From positions 4,366,001 to 4,430,000 of the forward strand of contig OZ014420.1 in assembly GCA_963965975.1 (NCBI GenBank): a DNA stretch of 64,000 nucleotides. Reading direction: 5' to 3'. Each line of letters begins with the position of its first letter. Position 1 is the stretch's first letter. Shown piece by piece: positions 34,642-48,500 of the stretch. The notes beneath the pieces are model-generated. The model did no database searches. It was not told the DNA's origin and saw only the letters and a list, made by a program, of their open reading frames with translations. The position numbers were made by a program, and so were the translations under genes. This DNA comes from Xestospongia bergquistia. Taxonomy: Eukaryota > Porifera > Demospongiae > Haplosclerida > Petrosiidae.

Positions 34642-37600
34642 CTAATTACAACGTTCCTTGTCTGTATCCTTACAAGCCTTGTCTTTGACTCTCTTGTAAA
34701 CATCCTTGGAAATGACCAGTTCTGAAGACAGTTTTCTTGCTAGACCAATGGGATCAATGGTTGACCCAACAATAATGTCAGTACATTGAACTAGAACTTT
34801 CCAAGCTGCATCACAATCAGTCAAAGAAGTACTCTTGGAACCTGCATATGAAATGTGCTATCAATACAATTGTATGAATGATTATATCTCTGATCAACTT
34901 GACTATCTACAATGTAACAAAATTCTTAAAACTTTAATTTCTAAATGATTAATGTAAAAGCTAATTTAATCAATAATAATTAACACAAGCAAATAACTGA
35001 AAAATTCATTACATAGGGATAACCAAACTAAAGTTAAAGACATTGAGACACTTGGTTTAGGGTTTATGGTTTTAGATGTTGTAAGGTAACAAAAATCACC
35101 TTACCATGCTTAATAATTTCATAGTACACATGTGGGTAGTATTGCATACCACCATCTGTAGAACATTCCTGACCTAGTCAACACCAGACCATCCAAAATC
35201 ATAATACATGCTTCTGTCCTGTAGGTATACATCATGGACATGATACTTAATATCATGTTCTTTCACACATTTTAGAAAGGATGTGAAAATGAGGACGTAT
35301 ATTTATGAAATGCAATGACTATACTTGACTTTTACTACTTATATCCCACTGTCATATAATTAAGAATAATTAAGTAAAGTGGGTAGAGTAACATGAATAA
35401 TTGAATTTTTGTGAAACTATTAGTAGATAGTGAAAATGAGGTAATGTTAATTCAACAACTGACAAATGAATCATAATCATGTTGTCTAAACAAGTAGCAA
35501 AAATTCTGTTATAAGGTTTAATTTGGAGATTTGACAATTTTTCTGTACCAGCATATCATCAGCTAATGCATTTGCTTCCTAATACTATACTCCCTTCTGT
35601 TTGACTTTGAAGATGGAAGTGATTCCTTATGATAGAGTTTACACATGAAATTATGTAGAGGGTTGTCAAAAGAGAATGTCAGTCATTTCATGAATGCTAT
35701 TATAAGACCACAAGAATGAGAGGAATCCAATGATATCAACAATTAATGAATTAGTAAAGTAGTTTACATCAAATAGTTTAATTTCATAAATCACTAAACT
35801 TTTATCCTGTGAGCTAGTATACTAGATATTAAAATAATTTTAATCAAAACTTTATTATAATGGAATGTAGATCCTATCTTGAGTTGAAAGTTCCTGACCT
35901 TGTCCAGTAGCAATTGAACTCACACTCTATAATTAATTACATATAGTGCTACAAATTATGAGATATGATGTGTACATAATTAAAGTTGTTCTTGTATTAT
36001 CTCTCCTTTAAACCAAACTGCTTCTTCCGCACAATAACAAGAATAACAAGCTAGCTCTCTCCCTCTGGCAAAGAAAGTTTAAAGCTTCATCAGTTATACT
36101 TATCATCATAGCACTTATGGTGAAGTTTAATTACTGTGACATTGGCAGTTAACATAATTCTAGAGTTTAATTTTATTCATTGATTTTTATTGTCAGATGC
36201 AAATCATTTTATAATAGTTGGGTCTTATAGCACCAATAATTATAAAATAGTTTGAAATTCCTAGTATTTTGGTATCTCATAAAAAAAATTAAAAAATGGT
36301 ACAATTAAATTAATGTAGTATAAAGCTTGTGGGCAATAGCTTACATATACATTTAAATGATATAATGCACTTGTTAACATTGTAAAAGATACAAGTTATG
36401 ATTTATTTTTTATCACTACTGATGAGATTTCAGCTAATTCTAAATATAAACAGAGAATAAATTGTAGAAGTAGCATAAGACACATTATCATACCTTAGTC
36501 ATCAATTTTAAGTTTCTTTGACATGATTTTATCTTGAGGTGAGACTGGAAAAAGATACTTACGCTTAGTAGAAGTTGAATCCACAGTTTCCATATCAATC
36601 TATGAGTAAATACATAACACTAAAAATTATCACAAGATATAATGTGTGTAACAAACTTAGTATTTTATAATGTCTTTCATTGGCAGATTTATAAGATGAT
36701 TGTAGACATTTTTACCAAAATATACATAATTATATACATACGAGTGGACCAAACAATTATATATGACTTCAGTGAATGAGCATCAACTAACCATTCTTTT
36801 CAGATGATCTTCGTACTTTCTTGCTACATCATTCTGTTTAATAGCTCTTAAACCAGTTAGCAAATTCCTCCTTGTTGCATTTTCAGCTTTCTCTTGTATC
36901 CATAACTGATACATCATGGTGCAGTCATTACATCCAGCTAAATCTACATCAGATAGTTCTAGTTGGACACCCAACAGTCTCCACTCTGCAGTTCTAGCAT
37001 GTGTAATTATTTCCTTAATGGGAGGTTGTTGATCTAAGAGTTCATCTGGTAAAGCAGATGCATAGATACCTCCTTCAGCTATATTACCTAATATGAAATT
37101 AAATAAAGTACATGTTAATATTGATATAATAAAATTAACCCTTTTGTTAAATAATAAACAAATATAATTATGTTATTGATAATAGGATACATGTATCAGA
37201 TAGAGTGACAGCTAACATTAATTGTGGGTGTGTCATCATATTACCAAGTACAATGCTACTTAGCTGGAAACTGGGAAACTATTCAGGAAACATTTATCCA
37301 TATAACCCTGTATCTGGTAGAAGTGACATGGAGACATCAACCACTTATAACTTGTGGACTTATTGTTCCCTTCCTTAACCAAGTCTGATTCATTAAATCT
37401 ATCTCAATAATCACTAAATTATAAATACATATTCTCAGTTATTGTCCTGTTAGTACATATCAAGTACACGGCACTTAATCCCTTTAATTTTTGAAAGGAT
37501 TTCAAATAATCAGGTCTAATTGACTTTTAGTCTTTATACCTCACTATCATATACCAACTTAACAGTAAGAAAAGTGAGTAGGTATTGAAATAAGTCATTA

Positions 37601-40320
37601 AATGCAACATGAATAGTTGATTTTTGTATATCATCATATAACTATTATTAATAATGAACAATCTAGATTTGCAAAAACAAACAAATGTTAATGTGACATA
37701 TGATAAATGATATTATAATTTTATGTTGTCTAGTACTGTGGGAAAAATCCTGTTATAAGGTTTTGATTTGAAAATTTTACAAAAATTTTTTACCAGTATA
37801 TGCAAAGTAATAGATGTGTTTCCTAATAACTATATCCCTTGGTTTTGACTTTGCAGATGGAGTTATTCCTCATGAGTGATTATACATATCAATTTATATG
37901 GAGGGTTGTCAAAAAGAATACTTAAAAACGTCAATCACTTTATGAATGCTATTATTATAACACCCACAAGAATGAGAGGAATCCAATGGTATCAAAAAAT
38001 TAATAGCAGTATAGCAAAGATATGGTTAACAATCAATCTGTAAAGTCAGAGCATACATCAAATGGAAGTTAATGTCATAAATCACTAAACTTTATCCTGT
38101 AAAATAGTATACTAGATATTAAAATAATTTTTATCAAAATTTCATTATAATGGTATGTAAATCCTACCTTGAGTTGAGACTTCATGACCTTGTCCAGTAG
38201 CAACTGAACTCACACTCTATAATTAATTACATATAATACTACAAATTATGAAATATGATGTGTACATACCTGTTCTTGTATTATCTCTCTTTTGAACCAA
38301 ACTGCTTCTTCAGCACTGGGTTTACGATATGATGGACTTTTTCCACAACAGATCGGTACACTAGATGATTGCTCATCTCCGATAACAAGATAATGAGGAT
38401 CGTTTGTTTGAGGACATTGTTTACATACATACTTAAACTTCCTTCTTATAGAAACAGATTGAAATGACTCACTAAGGAAGTCACTGCTAAGTGTAAGTAC
38501 TCGATCAACTTGATCTCCACAATCTTTCAAAACAACCAATAGCTCCTGGCATACTGCATTAATAGATCTAAAGGCAGAATTATCTTGAGCATATCGTAAC
38601 ACATCAATTTGCATAACAGAGTGGAGATCAGTGAGAATGATATGGTCCCTAGGTTTCTGTCCATATTTAAAGATGACACGATTACGATATATTCCATCTT
38701 TGAACTTCAGCTTACAGGATGGCCATCTGGCAAAAGATGTAACAAAGCGTGTAAAAAAACCTGGAGGTACAAATTTGGTGTTAAAGGTGATGTGAAGAGG
38801 AGTAGCTCGTAGATGATAACCAGGTGGAGCTTCAGAAGGATCTCCTTTGAATGACTTCAGCATTGCTGGTAGAAAATATTTCTTGACAGGTCGATCAAAA
38901 AATTTTTTAGTAGTAACTTCAGCAGCAAGACGAAAAGTAACTAAAAGTTCAACAATAGCTTCTGGGCTAAAGTCAGATGCTTTACATTCTCTCCAAATTG
39001 ACATATAAAATGGCTGTACTAAAATGCCTTTTTCTCGTAGCAATGTCCACATTTGTCTTGTTGCTCCATCAGCAGCTCCTTCATCTAATGTGAACAGTTT
39101 TCCAAGTGTCTCCACAAACCATTTAGGTTTGAGAATAACTTTCTTCTTCAGGCCTTTGATGTGGGGATAGAAGAGCACAACACCCAGATCATGATAAAAG
39201 AGGAGAGCTTTAGGAACATCATCATGTGGAATTGTACAAACTACTCCTATTTCACAAGCTTTATCAATATCAATGATATTTGCATCAAACAGTTGGATCA
39301 CTTTGCGAAAGAGAACCCAGCTAACTGGTGTTTTGACAATAAGCTTGTCATAAGTGAACTTACAAATGGTTCTTCGTATTTTACCCAGATTGGGATCTTC
39401 ATTTTCTCCTTTACCAGAAGAGGCATTGTCAATTATTAAGGTGTTATCAATGAGCTGAAAATATTCTTTGTCTTTATAATAAGATTCAAATTTCTCAACA
39501 ACTTCCTTTCTTTTATCTTCAGTCTTCAAGATATCACCATGAGTACCTATGCAGTACACACGAGGGTACTCACAACAACCACCATCACTGTTATACCTCA
39601 TCAGGTGACCATGAATACTAGCCATCCAATTAAGCATCAGATCAAGTGTGCTCACATTCACCTCCTCCTCAAATATTTTCTCTCCAGCATTATGTCGTAC
39701 AGCCTGCCATCGTTCCCTGAAATCCTTTGAGGCATCAAAAATGAGGAGGAACATGGTACGAGGAGTAAGAAAAGCTGGAAGGATTTCAAGAAAAACAGGC
39801 TGACCACCACAATCCCAGATGTGCAGAAATGGTTGGCGCTTAATATTCTTTAGAGCATCTGGAGACATTAGCTCAGATTTTGATATGGCTTTTGAAAGAA
39901 TCTCATCCACTTTCATGCCCTCTATGTCTTTAATTTGTGAAGATACTATTGAAGGATTTATCTTAGGAAAGCTAGCTACATTGTAGAGTGCTAAGGCTGC
40001 TGCACTACTAAGGACAGATGTGGTATTAGAAGGATCTTGATAAACTAAAGCAAGTAGTTTTGCCATTTCGTCTATCTCATCCTCATCAGTTACCTCTACT
40101 AACTTGTCATCATCTTCAAGGCTCATGTTGTACCACTTATGTCCAAATGGCCGAACACAGCTAACTTCAGATATAATTGTACTAGTAGTGTCACGTTTCC
40201 AAGGTAGCTTCATTAACGATCGCTTTAAGCTAGTTTTACCAACACCTGCAGTTCCGAGAAGCATGATACGTCCATATGCTACATTCATTTCTCCTTTTTC
40301 CATAGCTCTCTTATAAGCAT
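34642..40320 (-). CDS. ROC-COR GTPase with Death domain (DAPK-like layout)
   Basis: Probable large GTP-binding signalling scaffold. My exons are 40320-38270, 38216-38168, 37087-36792, 36599-36563 and 34841-34642; all phases agree and the stop TAG is at 34644-34642. The first exon has P-loop GTAGVGKTS, switch motif WDCGGQP and GTHGD as the base-recognition motif (ROC), then a COR domain (CTIPHDDVPKALLFYHDLGV and onward). The third has a Death domain (HARTAEWRLLGVQLELSDVD .. ARKYEDHLKRM). The last (TDCDAAWKVLVQCTDIIVGS, LARKLSSELVISKDVYKRVK) looks like the first half of another death-fold (CARD-like) domain, cut by the stop. ROC-COR-Death order recalls DAPK1, but no kinase or ankyrin repeats are seen. 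ATG 40301-40303 is the first in-frame start; the exon seems to open after TTTAG at 40,321, so a further 5' exon is likely. Confidence 0.85.
35530..36060 (-). repeat. Degenerate duplicate of the gene's own 37.8-38.3 kb segment
   Basis: Matches 37,780-38,310 closely: CTTGTCCAGTAGCAA, ACTCACACTCTATAATTAAT and the COR-exon end TTCTTGTATTATCTCTC recur in order. The copied small exon (about 35,880-35,928) still has its AG acceptor but the donor GTAGGA has become ATAGGA, and the copied COR-exon end is truncated with a lost GT. It therefore sits in the last intron as dead exon copies. Confidence 0.8.
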
Positions 40321-41400
40321 CTAAATGTATTAAAAATAAAATATACGAAACCCAAAAATAAGGAACATAGTCTTCACTTTATGTAAGATAGAGTTAAAAA
40401 TATAATACTATTATTATTGTATTTGTGTATACATTAACTGTCAGGCAGCTGGCAGCATTATAATAATAAGATTTCTTTTATTCTCATTATGACTATTAAA
40501 CACAAAACAGATAAGAACTTTCAATACTTGCAGACAACAACACTTAAATATTGGCTAGAGTAACTGATGTTTAAGAGTAACAAGACTATAATTAAAATCA
40601 TTGTTTTGAAGATAGTAATTTAATTAATGTTTTTAAAAAGTGAAAGTTTTCATAGAGTAATTACAAAGTGTTAGTAGGCAAAAAAAACAGGTAGCAAAGC
40701 TAAAATAAATGGTGTTACTAATTTCACAGGATGTACGAAATGTGGCAAAAAACAACAAAGAACAGTTTTCATTCTATCCTTGTGTTTAGTATATAGCTTA
40801 GATGGCTAAAACTAAGATTTTAGTACTAATATGTAATCTATTATCCTGATGAGGTAACAGCAAAATATCAATCAAAATGTCAATAATGGAAAGTTCAAGA
40901 GATGTTGAAGTGATGGATTGAACACCTAAGATGCTGGAGCTAGCAAAAGTAGTCTTCCTGTTTTATCCAAAAAGTATTAGTAAAGAACTACTTTATCAGT
41001 ATTAATTAGATATATAGGATGTTGTAGGTACTAATGAGATTCTAGCAAGGTACAAGTATATATAAGACAAAAAATATCACCACTACTTCTAAATTCATAA
41101 CACTATAGCTTATAGTACATACAGTCAATAAAATTATATGATAATTTACCTCTTCTTTCCTTCCATTGCCATATTTTCAATGGACAGTAATATGAATAAG
41201 GGTTCATCAGAAGAATGTTTATGTAAAAAAAGTCAATAACAACAAATAATAATTGTATCATGCAATACTTCAATTGAGTAATTATATCGCTTCATTTAAA
41301 GGCTATAAGGAGATGTGAGAGTACTAATATATTTCTCATTTAGGCTACCATTTCCATGGTTGCAGTTTAGTGACAAGTAGTTTGTCCAAAACTTGAATAT
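40321..41400. other. 5' flank or intron of the ROC-COR gene
   Basis: AT-rich and unique, between the first recognised exon and the satellite array. A GTAAAT after GGAAGGAAAGAAG on the minus strand near 41,150 looks like a donor, but no matching acceptor gives an in-phase exon, so none is called. Confidence 0.5.
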
Positions 41401-44400
41401 TTAACAACAACACATTGTCATCATTTAGTTAACATATAAATATTACAGACTTACAATCTAAATAGGTGTAGCAATTTAAAAGTGATTTATCATTTACAAC
41501 AGGAACATTTAAAAAAGAGAGAAAAGATATAATTAATAAAAAGGATAATAGTTAAATTCAACAAATAACTCAAATAATATCAAATACACTATATTTAGCA
41601 TTATCACAAAATTCTTATCATTTAGTTACACATATACATAGTACAGACTTACTTGCTAAATAGGTGTGGCAATTTAAAAGTGATTTATCATTTATAACAG
41701 GAACATTTAAAAAAGAGAGAAAAGACATAATTAATAAAAAGGATAATAGTTAAATACAACAAATCACTCAAATAATATCAAATACACTACATTTAGCATT
41801 ACCACAAAAATTATTATCATTTAGTTACACATATACATAGTACAGACTTACAAGCTAAATAGGTGTGGCAATTTCAAAATGATTTATCATTTACAACAGG
41901 AACATTTAAAAAAGAGAGAAAAGACATAATTAATAAAAAGGATAATAGTTAAATTCAACAAATAACTCAAATAATATCAAATAGACTACATTTAGCATTA
42001 TCACAAAAATTATTATCATTTAGTTACACATATACATAGTACAGACTTACTCGCTAAATAGGTGTGGCAATTTCAAAGTGATTTATCATTTACAACAGGA
42101 ACATTTAAAAAAGAGAGAAAAGATATAATTAATAAAAAGGATAATAGTTAAATACAACAAATAACTCAAATAATATCAAATACACTACATTTAGCATTAT
42201 CACAAAAATTATTATCATTTAGTTACACATATACATAGTACAGACTTACAAGCTAAATAGGTGTGGCAATTTCAAAGTGATTTATCATTTATAACAGGAA
42301 CATTTAAAAAAGAGAGAAAAGACATAATTAATAAAAAAGGATAATAGTTAAATTCAACAAATAACTCAAATAATATCAAATACACTACAATTAGCATTAT
42401 CACAAAAATTATTATCATTTAGTTACAAATATACATAGTACAGACTTACAAGCTAAATAGGTGTGGCAAATTCAAAGTGATTTATCATTTAAAATAGGAA
42501 CATTTAAAAGAGAGAAAAGACATAATTAACAAAAAAGATAATAGTTAAATACAACAAATAACTTAAATAATAACAAATACACTACATTTAGCATTATCAC
42601 AAAAATTATTATCATTTAGTTACACATATACATAGTACAGACTTACTTGCTAAATAGGTGTGGTAATTTCAAAGTGATTTATCATTTACAACAGGAACAT
42701 TTAAAAAAGAGAGAAAAGACATAATTAATAAAAAGGAATAAGAGTTAAATAGAACAAATAACTCAAATAAAATCAAATAAACTACATTTAGCATTATCAC
42801 AAAAATTCTTATCATTTAGTTACACATATACATAGTACAGACTTACTTCCTAAATAGGTGTGGAAATTTTAAAATGATTTATCATTTACAACAGGAACAT
42901 TTAAAAAAGAGAAAAGACATAATTAATAAAAAGGAATAAGAGTTAAATAGAACAAATAACTCAAATAAAATCAAATAAACTACATTTAGCATTATCACAA
43001 AAATTCTTATCATTTAGTTACACATATACATAGTACAGACTTACTTGCTAAATAGGTGTGGAAATTTTAAAATGATTTATCATTTACAACAGGAACATTT
43101 AAAAGAGAGAAAAGACATAATTAATAAAAAGGAATAAGAGTTAAATAGAACAAATAACTCAAATAAAATCAAATAAACTACATTTAACATTATCACAAAA
43201 ATTCTTATCATTTAGTTACACATATACATAGTACAGACTTACTTCCTAAATAGGTGTGGAAATTTTAAAATGATTTATCATTTACAACAGGAACATTTAA
43301 AAAAGAGAAAAGACATAATTAATAAAAAGGAATAAGAGTTAAATAGAACAAATAACTCAAATAAAATCAAATAAACTACATTTAGCATTATCACAAAAAT
43401 TCTTATCATTTAGTTACACATATACATAGTACAGACTTACTTGCTAAATAGGTGTGGAAATTTTAAAATGATTTATCATTTACAACAGGAACATTTAAAA
43501 GAGAGAAAAGACATAATTAATAAAAAGGAATAAGAGTTAAATAGAACAAATAACTCAAATAAAATCAAATAAACTACATTTAGCATTATCACAAAAATTC
43601 TTATCATTTAGTTACACATATACATAGTACAGACTTACTTGCTAAATAGGTGTGGCAATTTCAAAGTGATTTATCATTTACAACAGGAACATTTAAAAAA
43701 GAGAGAAAAGACATAATTAATAAAAAGGATAATAGTTAAATTCAACAAATAACTCAAATAATATCAAATACACTATATTTAGCATTATCACAAAAATTCT
43801 TATCAATTAGTTACACATATACATAGTACAGACTTACTTGCTAAATAGGTGTGGAAATTTTAAAATGATTTATCATTTACAACAGGAACATTTAAAGAGA
43901 GAAAAGACATAATTAATAAAAAGGATAATAGTTAAATTCAACAAATAACTCAAATAATATCAAATACACTACATTTAGCAATATGCCAAAAATTATTATC
44001 ATTTAGTTACACATATACATAGTACAGACTTACTTGCTAAATAGGTGTGGTAATTTCAAAGTGATTTATCATTTATAACAGGAACATTTAAAAAAGAGAG
44101 AAAAGACATAATTAATAAAAAGAATAATAGTTAAATACAACAAATAACTCAAATAATATCAAATAAACTACATTTAGCATTATCACAAAAATTATTATCA
44201 TTTAGTATACATACACATAGTACAGACTTACAAGCTAAATAGGTGTGGTAATTTCAAAGTGATTTATTATTCACAACAGGAACATTTAAAAAGAGAGAAA
44301 AGACATAATTAATAAAAAGGATAATAGTTAAATACAACAAATAACTCAAATAATATCAAATACACTACATTTAGCATTTTCAAAAAAATTATTATCATTT

Positions 44401-45539
44401 AGTTACACATATACATAGTACAGACTTACAGACTAAATAGGTGTGGTAATTTCAAAGTGATTTATCATTCATAACAGGAACATTTAAAAAGAGAGAAAAG
44501 ACATAATTAATATAAAGGATAATAGTTAAATACAACAAATAACTCAAATAATATCAAATACACTACATTAAGCATTATCACAAAAATTATTATCATTTAG
44601 TTACACATATACATAGTACAGACTTACTTGCTAAATAGGTGTGGTAATTTCAATGTGATTTATCATTTACAACAGGAACATTTAAAAAGAGAGAAAAGAC
44701 ATAATTAATAAAAAGGATAATAGTTAAATACAACAAATAACTCAAATAATATCAAATAAACTACATTTAGCATTATCACAAAAATTCTTATCATTTAGGT
44801 TACAAATATACATAGTACAGACTTACAAGCTAAATAGGTGTGGCAAATTCAAAGTGATTTATCATTTAAAGTAGGAACATTTAAAAAAGAGAAAAGACAT
44901 AATTAACAAAAAAGATAATAGTTAAATACAACAAATAACTTAAATAATAACAAATACACTACATTTAGCATTATCACAAAAATTCTTATCATTTAGTACA
45001 CATATACATAGTACAGACTTACAGACTAAATAGGTGTGGTAATTTCAAAGTGATTTATCATTCACAACAGGAACATTTAAAAAGAGAGAAAAGACATAAT
45101 TAATAAAAAGGATAATAGTTAAATTCAACAAATAACTCAAATAAAATCAAATACACTACATTTATCATTATAACAAAAATTATTATCATTTAGTTACACA
45201 TATACATAGTACAGACTTACTTGCTAAATAGGTGTGGTAATTTCAAAGTGATTTATCATTCACAACAGGAACATTTAAAAGAGAGAAAAGACATAATTAA
45301 TAAAAAGGATAATAGTTAAATAGAACAAATAACTCAAATAATATCGAATACACTACATTTAGCATTATGACAAAAATTATTATCATTTAGTTACACATAT
45401 ACATAGTACAGACTTACATCCTAAATAGGTGTGGTAATTTCAAAGTGATTTATCATTTATAACAGGAACATTTAAAAGAGAGAAAAGAAATAATTAATAA
45501 AAAGGATAAGAGTTAAATACAACAAATAACTCAAATAAT

Positions 45540-48500
45540 ATCGAATACACTATATATAGCATTAGCACAAAAATTCTTATCATTTAGTTACACATATGCA
45601 TAGTACAGACTTACAAGCTAAATAGGTGAGGCAATTTCAAAGTGAATTATCATTTACAACAGGAACATTTAAAAAGAGAGAAAAGACATAATTAATAAAA
45701 AAGGATAATAGTTAAATTCAACAAATAACTCAAATAATATCAAATACACTACATTTAGCATTATCACAAAAATTCTTATCATTTAGTACACATATACATA
45801 GTACAGACTTACAGACTAAATAGGTGTGGTAATTTCAAAGTGATTTATCATTTATAACAGGAACATTTAAAAAAGAGAGAAAAGACATAATTAATAAAAA
45901 GGATAATAGTTAAATTCAACAAATAACTCAAATAATATCAAATACACTACATTTAGCATTATCACAAAAATTGTTATTATGTAGTTACACATATACATAG
46001 TACAGACTTACAAGCTAAATTGGTGACGCAATTTCAAAGTGATTTATCATTTACAACAGGAACATTTAAAAAAGAGAGAAAAGACATAATTAATAAAAAG
46101 GATAATAGTTAAATACAACAAATAACTCAAATAATATCAAATACACTACATTTAGCATTTTCAAAAAAATTCTTATCATTTAGTTACACATATACATAGT
46201 ACAGACTTACTTGCTAAATAGGTGTGGCAATTTCAAAGTGATTTATCATTTACAACAGGAACATTTAAAAAAGAGAGAAAAGACATAATTAATAAAAACG
46301 GATAATATTTAAATTCAACAAATAACTCAAATAATATCAAATACACTACATTTAGCATTATCACAAAAATTATTATCATTTAGTACACATATACATAGTA
46401 CAGACTTACAGACTAAATAGGTGTGGTAATTTCAAAGTGATTTATCATTCACAACAGAAACATTTAAAAAGAGAGAAAAGACATAATTAATATAAAGGAT
46501 AATAGTTAAATACAACAAATAACTCAAATAATATCCAATACACTATATTTAGCATTATCACAAAAATTATTATCATTTAGTTACACATATACATAGTACA
46601 GACTTACTTGCTAAATAGGTGTGGTAATTTCAATGTGATTTATCATTTACAACAGGAACATTTAAAAAGAGAGAAAAGACATAATTAATAAAAAGGATAA
46701 TAGTTAAATTCAACAAATAACTCAAATAATATCAAATACACTACATTTAGCATTATAACAAAAATTATTATTATTTAGTTATACATATACATAGTACAGA
46801 CTTACAAACTAAATAGGTGTGGTAATTTCAAAGTGATTTATCATTCACAACAGGAACATTTAAAAAAGAGACAAAAGACATAATTAATAAAAAGGATAAT
46901 AGTTAAATAGAACAAATAACTCAAATAATATCGAATACACTACATTTATCATTATCACAAAAATTCTTATCATTTAGTTACACATATACATAGTACAGAC
47001 TTACAAGCTAAATAGGTGTGGCAATTTCAAAGTGATTTATCATTTACAACAGGAACATTTAAAAGAGAGAAAAGACATAATTAATAAAAAGAATAATAGT
47101 TAAATACAACAAATAACCCAAATAATATCAAATACACTACATTTATCATTATAACAAAAATTATTATCATTTAGTTACACATATACATAGTACAGACTTA
47201 CTTGCTAAATAGGTGTGGTAATTTCAAAGTGATTTATCATTTACAACAGGAACATTTAAAAAAGAGAGAAAAGACATAATTAATAAAAAGGATAATAGTT
47301 AAATACAACAAATAACTCAAATAATATCAAATACACTACATTTAGCATTATCACAAAAATTATTATCATTTAGTTACACATATATAGTACAGACTTACTT
47401 CCTAAATAGGTGTAGCAATTTAAAAGTGATTTATCATTTACAACAGGAACATTTAAAAAGAGAGAGAAGACATAATTAATAAAAAGGATAATAGTTAAAT
47501 TCAACAAATAACTCAAATAACATCAAATACACTACATTTAGCATTATAACAAAAATTATTATCATTTAGTTACACATATACATAGTACAGACTTACAGAC
47601 TAAATAGGTGTGGTAATTTCAAAGTGATTTATCATTCACAACAGGAACATTTAAAAGAGAGAAAAGACATAATTAATAAAAAGGATAAGAGTTAAATACA
47701 ACAAATAACTCAAATAATATCGAATACACTATATATAGCATTAGCACAAAAATTCTTATCATTTAGTTACACATATGCATAGTACAGACTTACAAGCTAA
47801 ATAGGTGAGGCAATTTCAAAGTGAATTATCATTTACAACAGGAACATTTAAAAAGAGAGAAAAGACATAATTAATAAAAAAGGATAATAGTTAAATTCAA
47901 CAAATAACTCAAATAATATCAAATACACTACATTTAGCATTATCACAAAAATTCTTATCATTTAGTACACATATACATAGTACAGACTTACAGACTAAAT
48001 AGGTGTGGTAATTTCAAAGTGATTTATCATTTATAACAGGAACATTTAAAAAAGAGAGAAAAGACATAATTAATAAAAAGGATAATAGTTAAATTCAACA
48101 AATAACTCAAATAATATCGAATACACTACATTTATCATTATCACAAAAATTCTTATCATTTAGTTACACATATACATAGTACAGACTTACAAGCTAAATA
48201 GGTGTGGAAATTTCAAAGTGATTTATCATTTACAACAGGAACATTTAAAAGAGAGAAAAGACATAATTAATAAAAAGAATAATAGTTAAATACAACAAAT
48301 AACCCAAATAATATCAAATACACTACATTTATCATTATAACAAAAATTATTATCATTTAGTTACACATATACATAGTACAGACTTACTTGCTAAATAGGT
48401 GTGGTAATTTCAAAGTGATTTATCATTTACAACAGGAACATTTAAAAAAGAGAGAAAAGACATAATTAATAAAAAGGATAATAGTTAAATACAACAAATA

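Noticed and set aside
38609-39730. Plus-strand open stretches opposite the ROC-COR exon
   Set aside because: Antisense shadows of a 683-codon exon with ROC and COR motifs.
41140-41200. Candidate exon ending AAGGAAAGAAG before GTAAAT (minus)
   Set aside because: No AG acceptor gives an open, phase-compatible exon into the ROC-COR exon.
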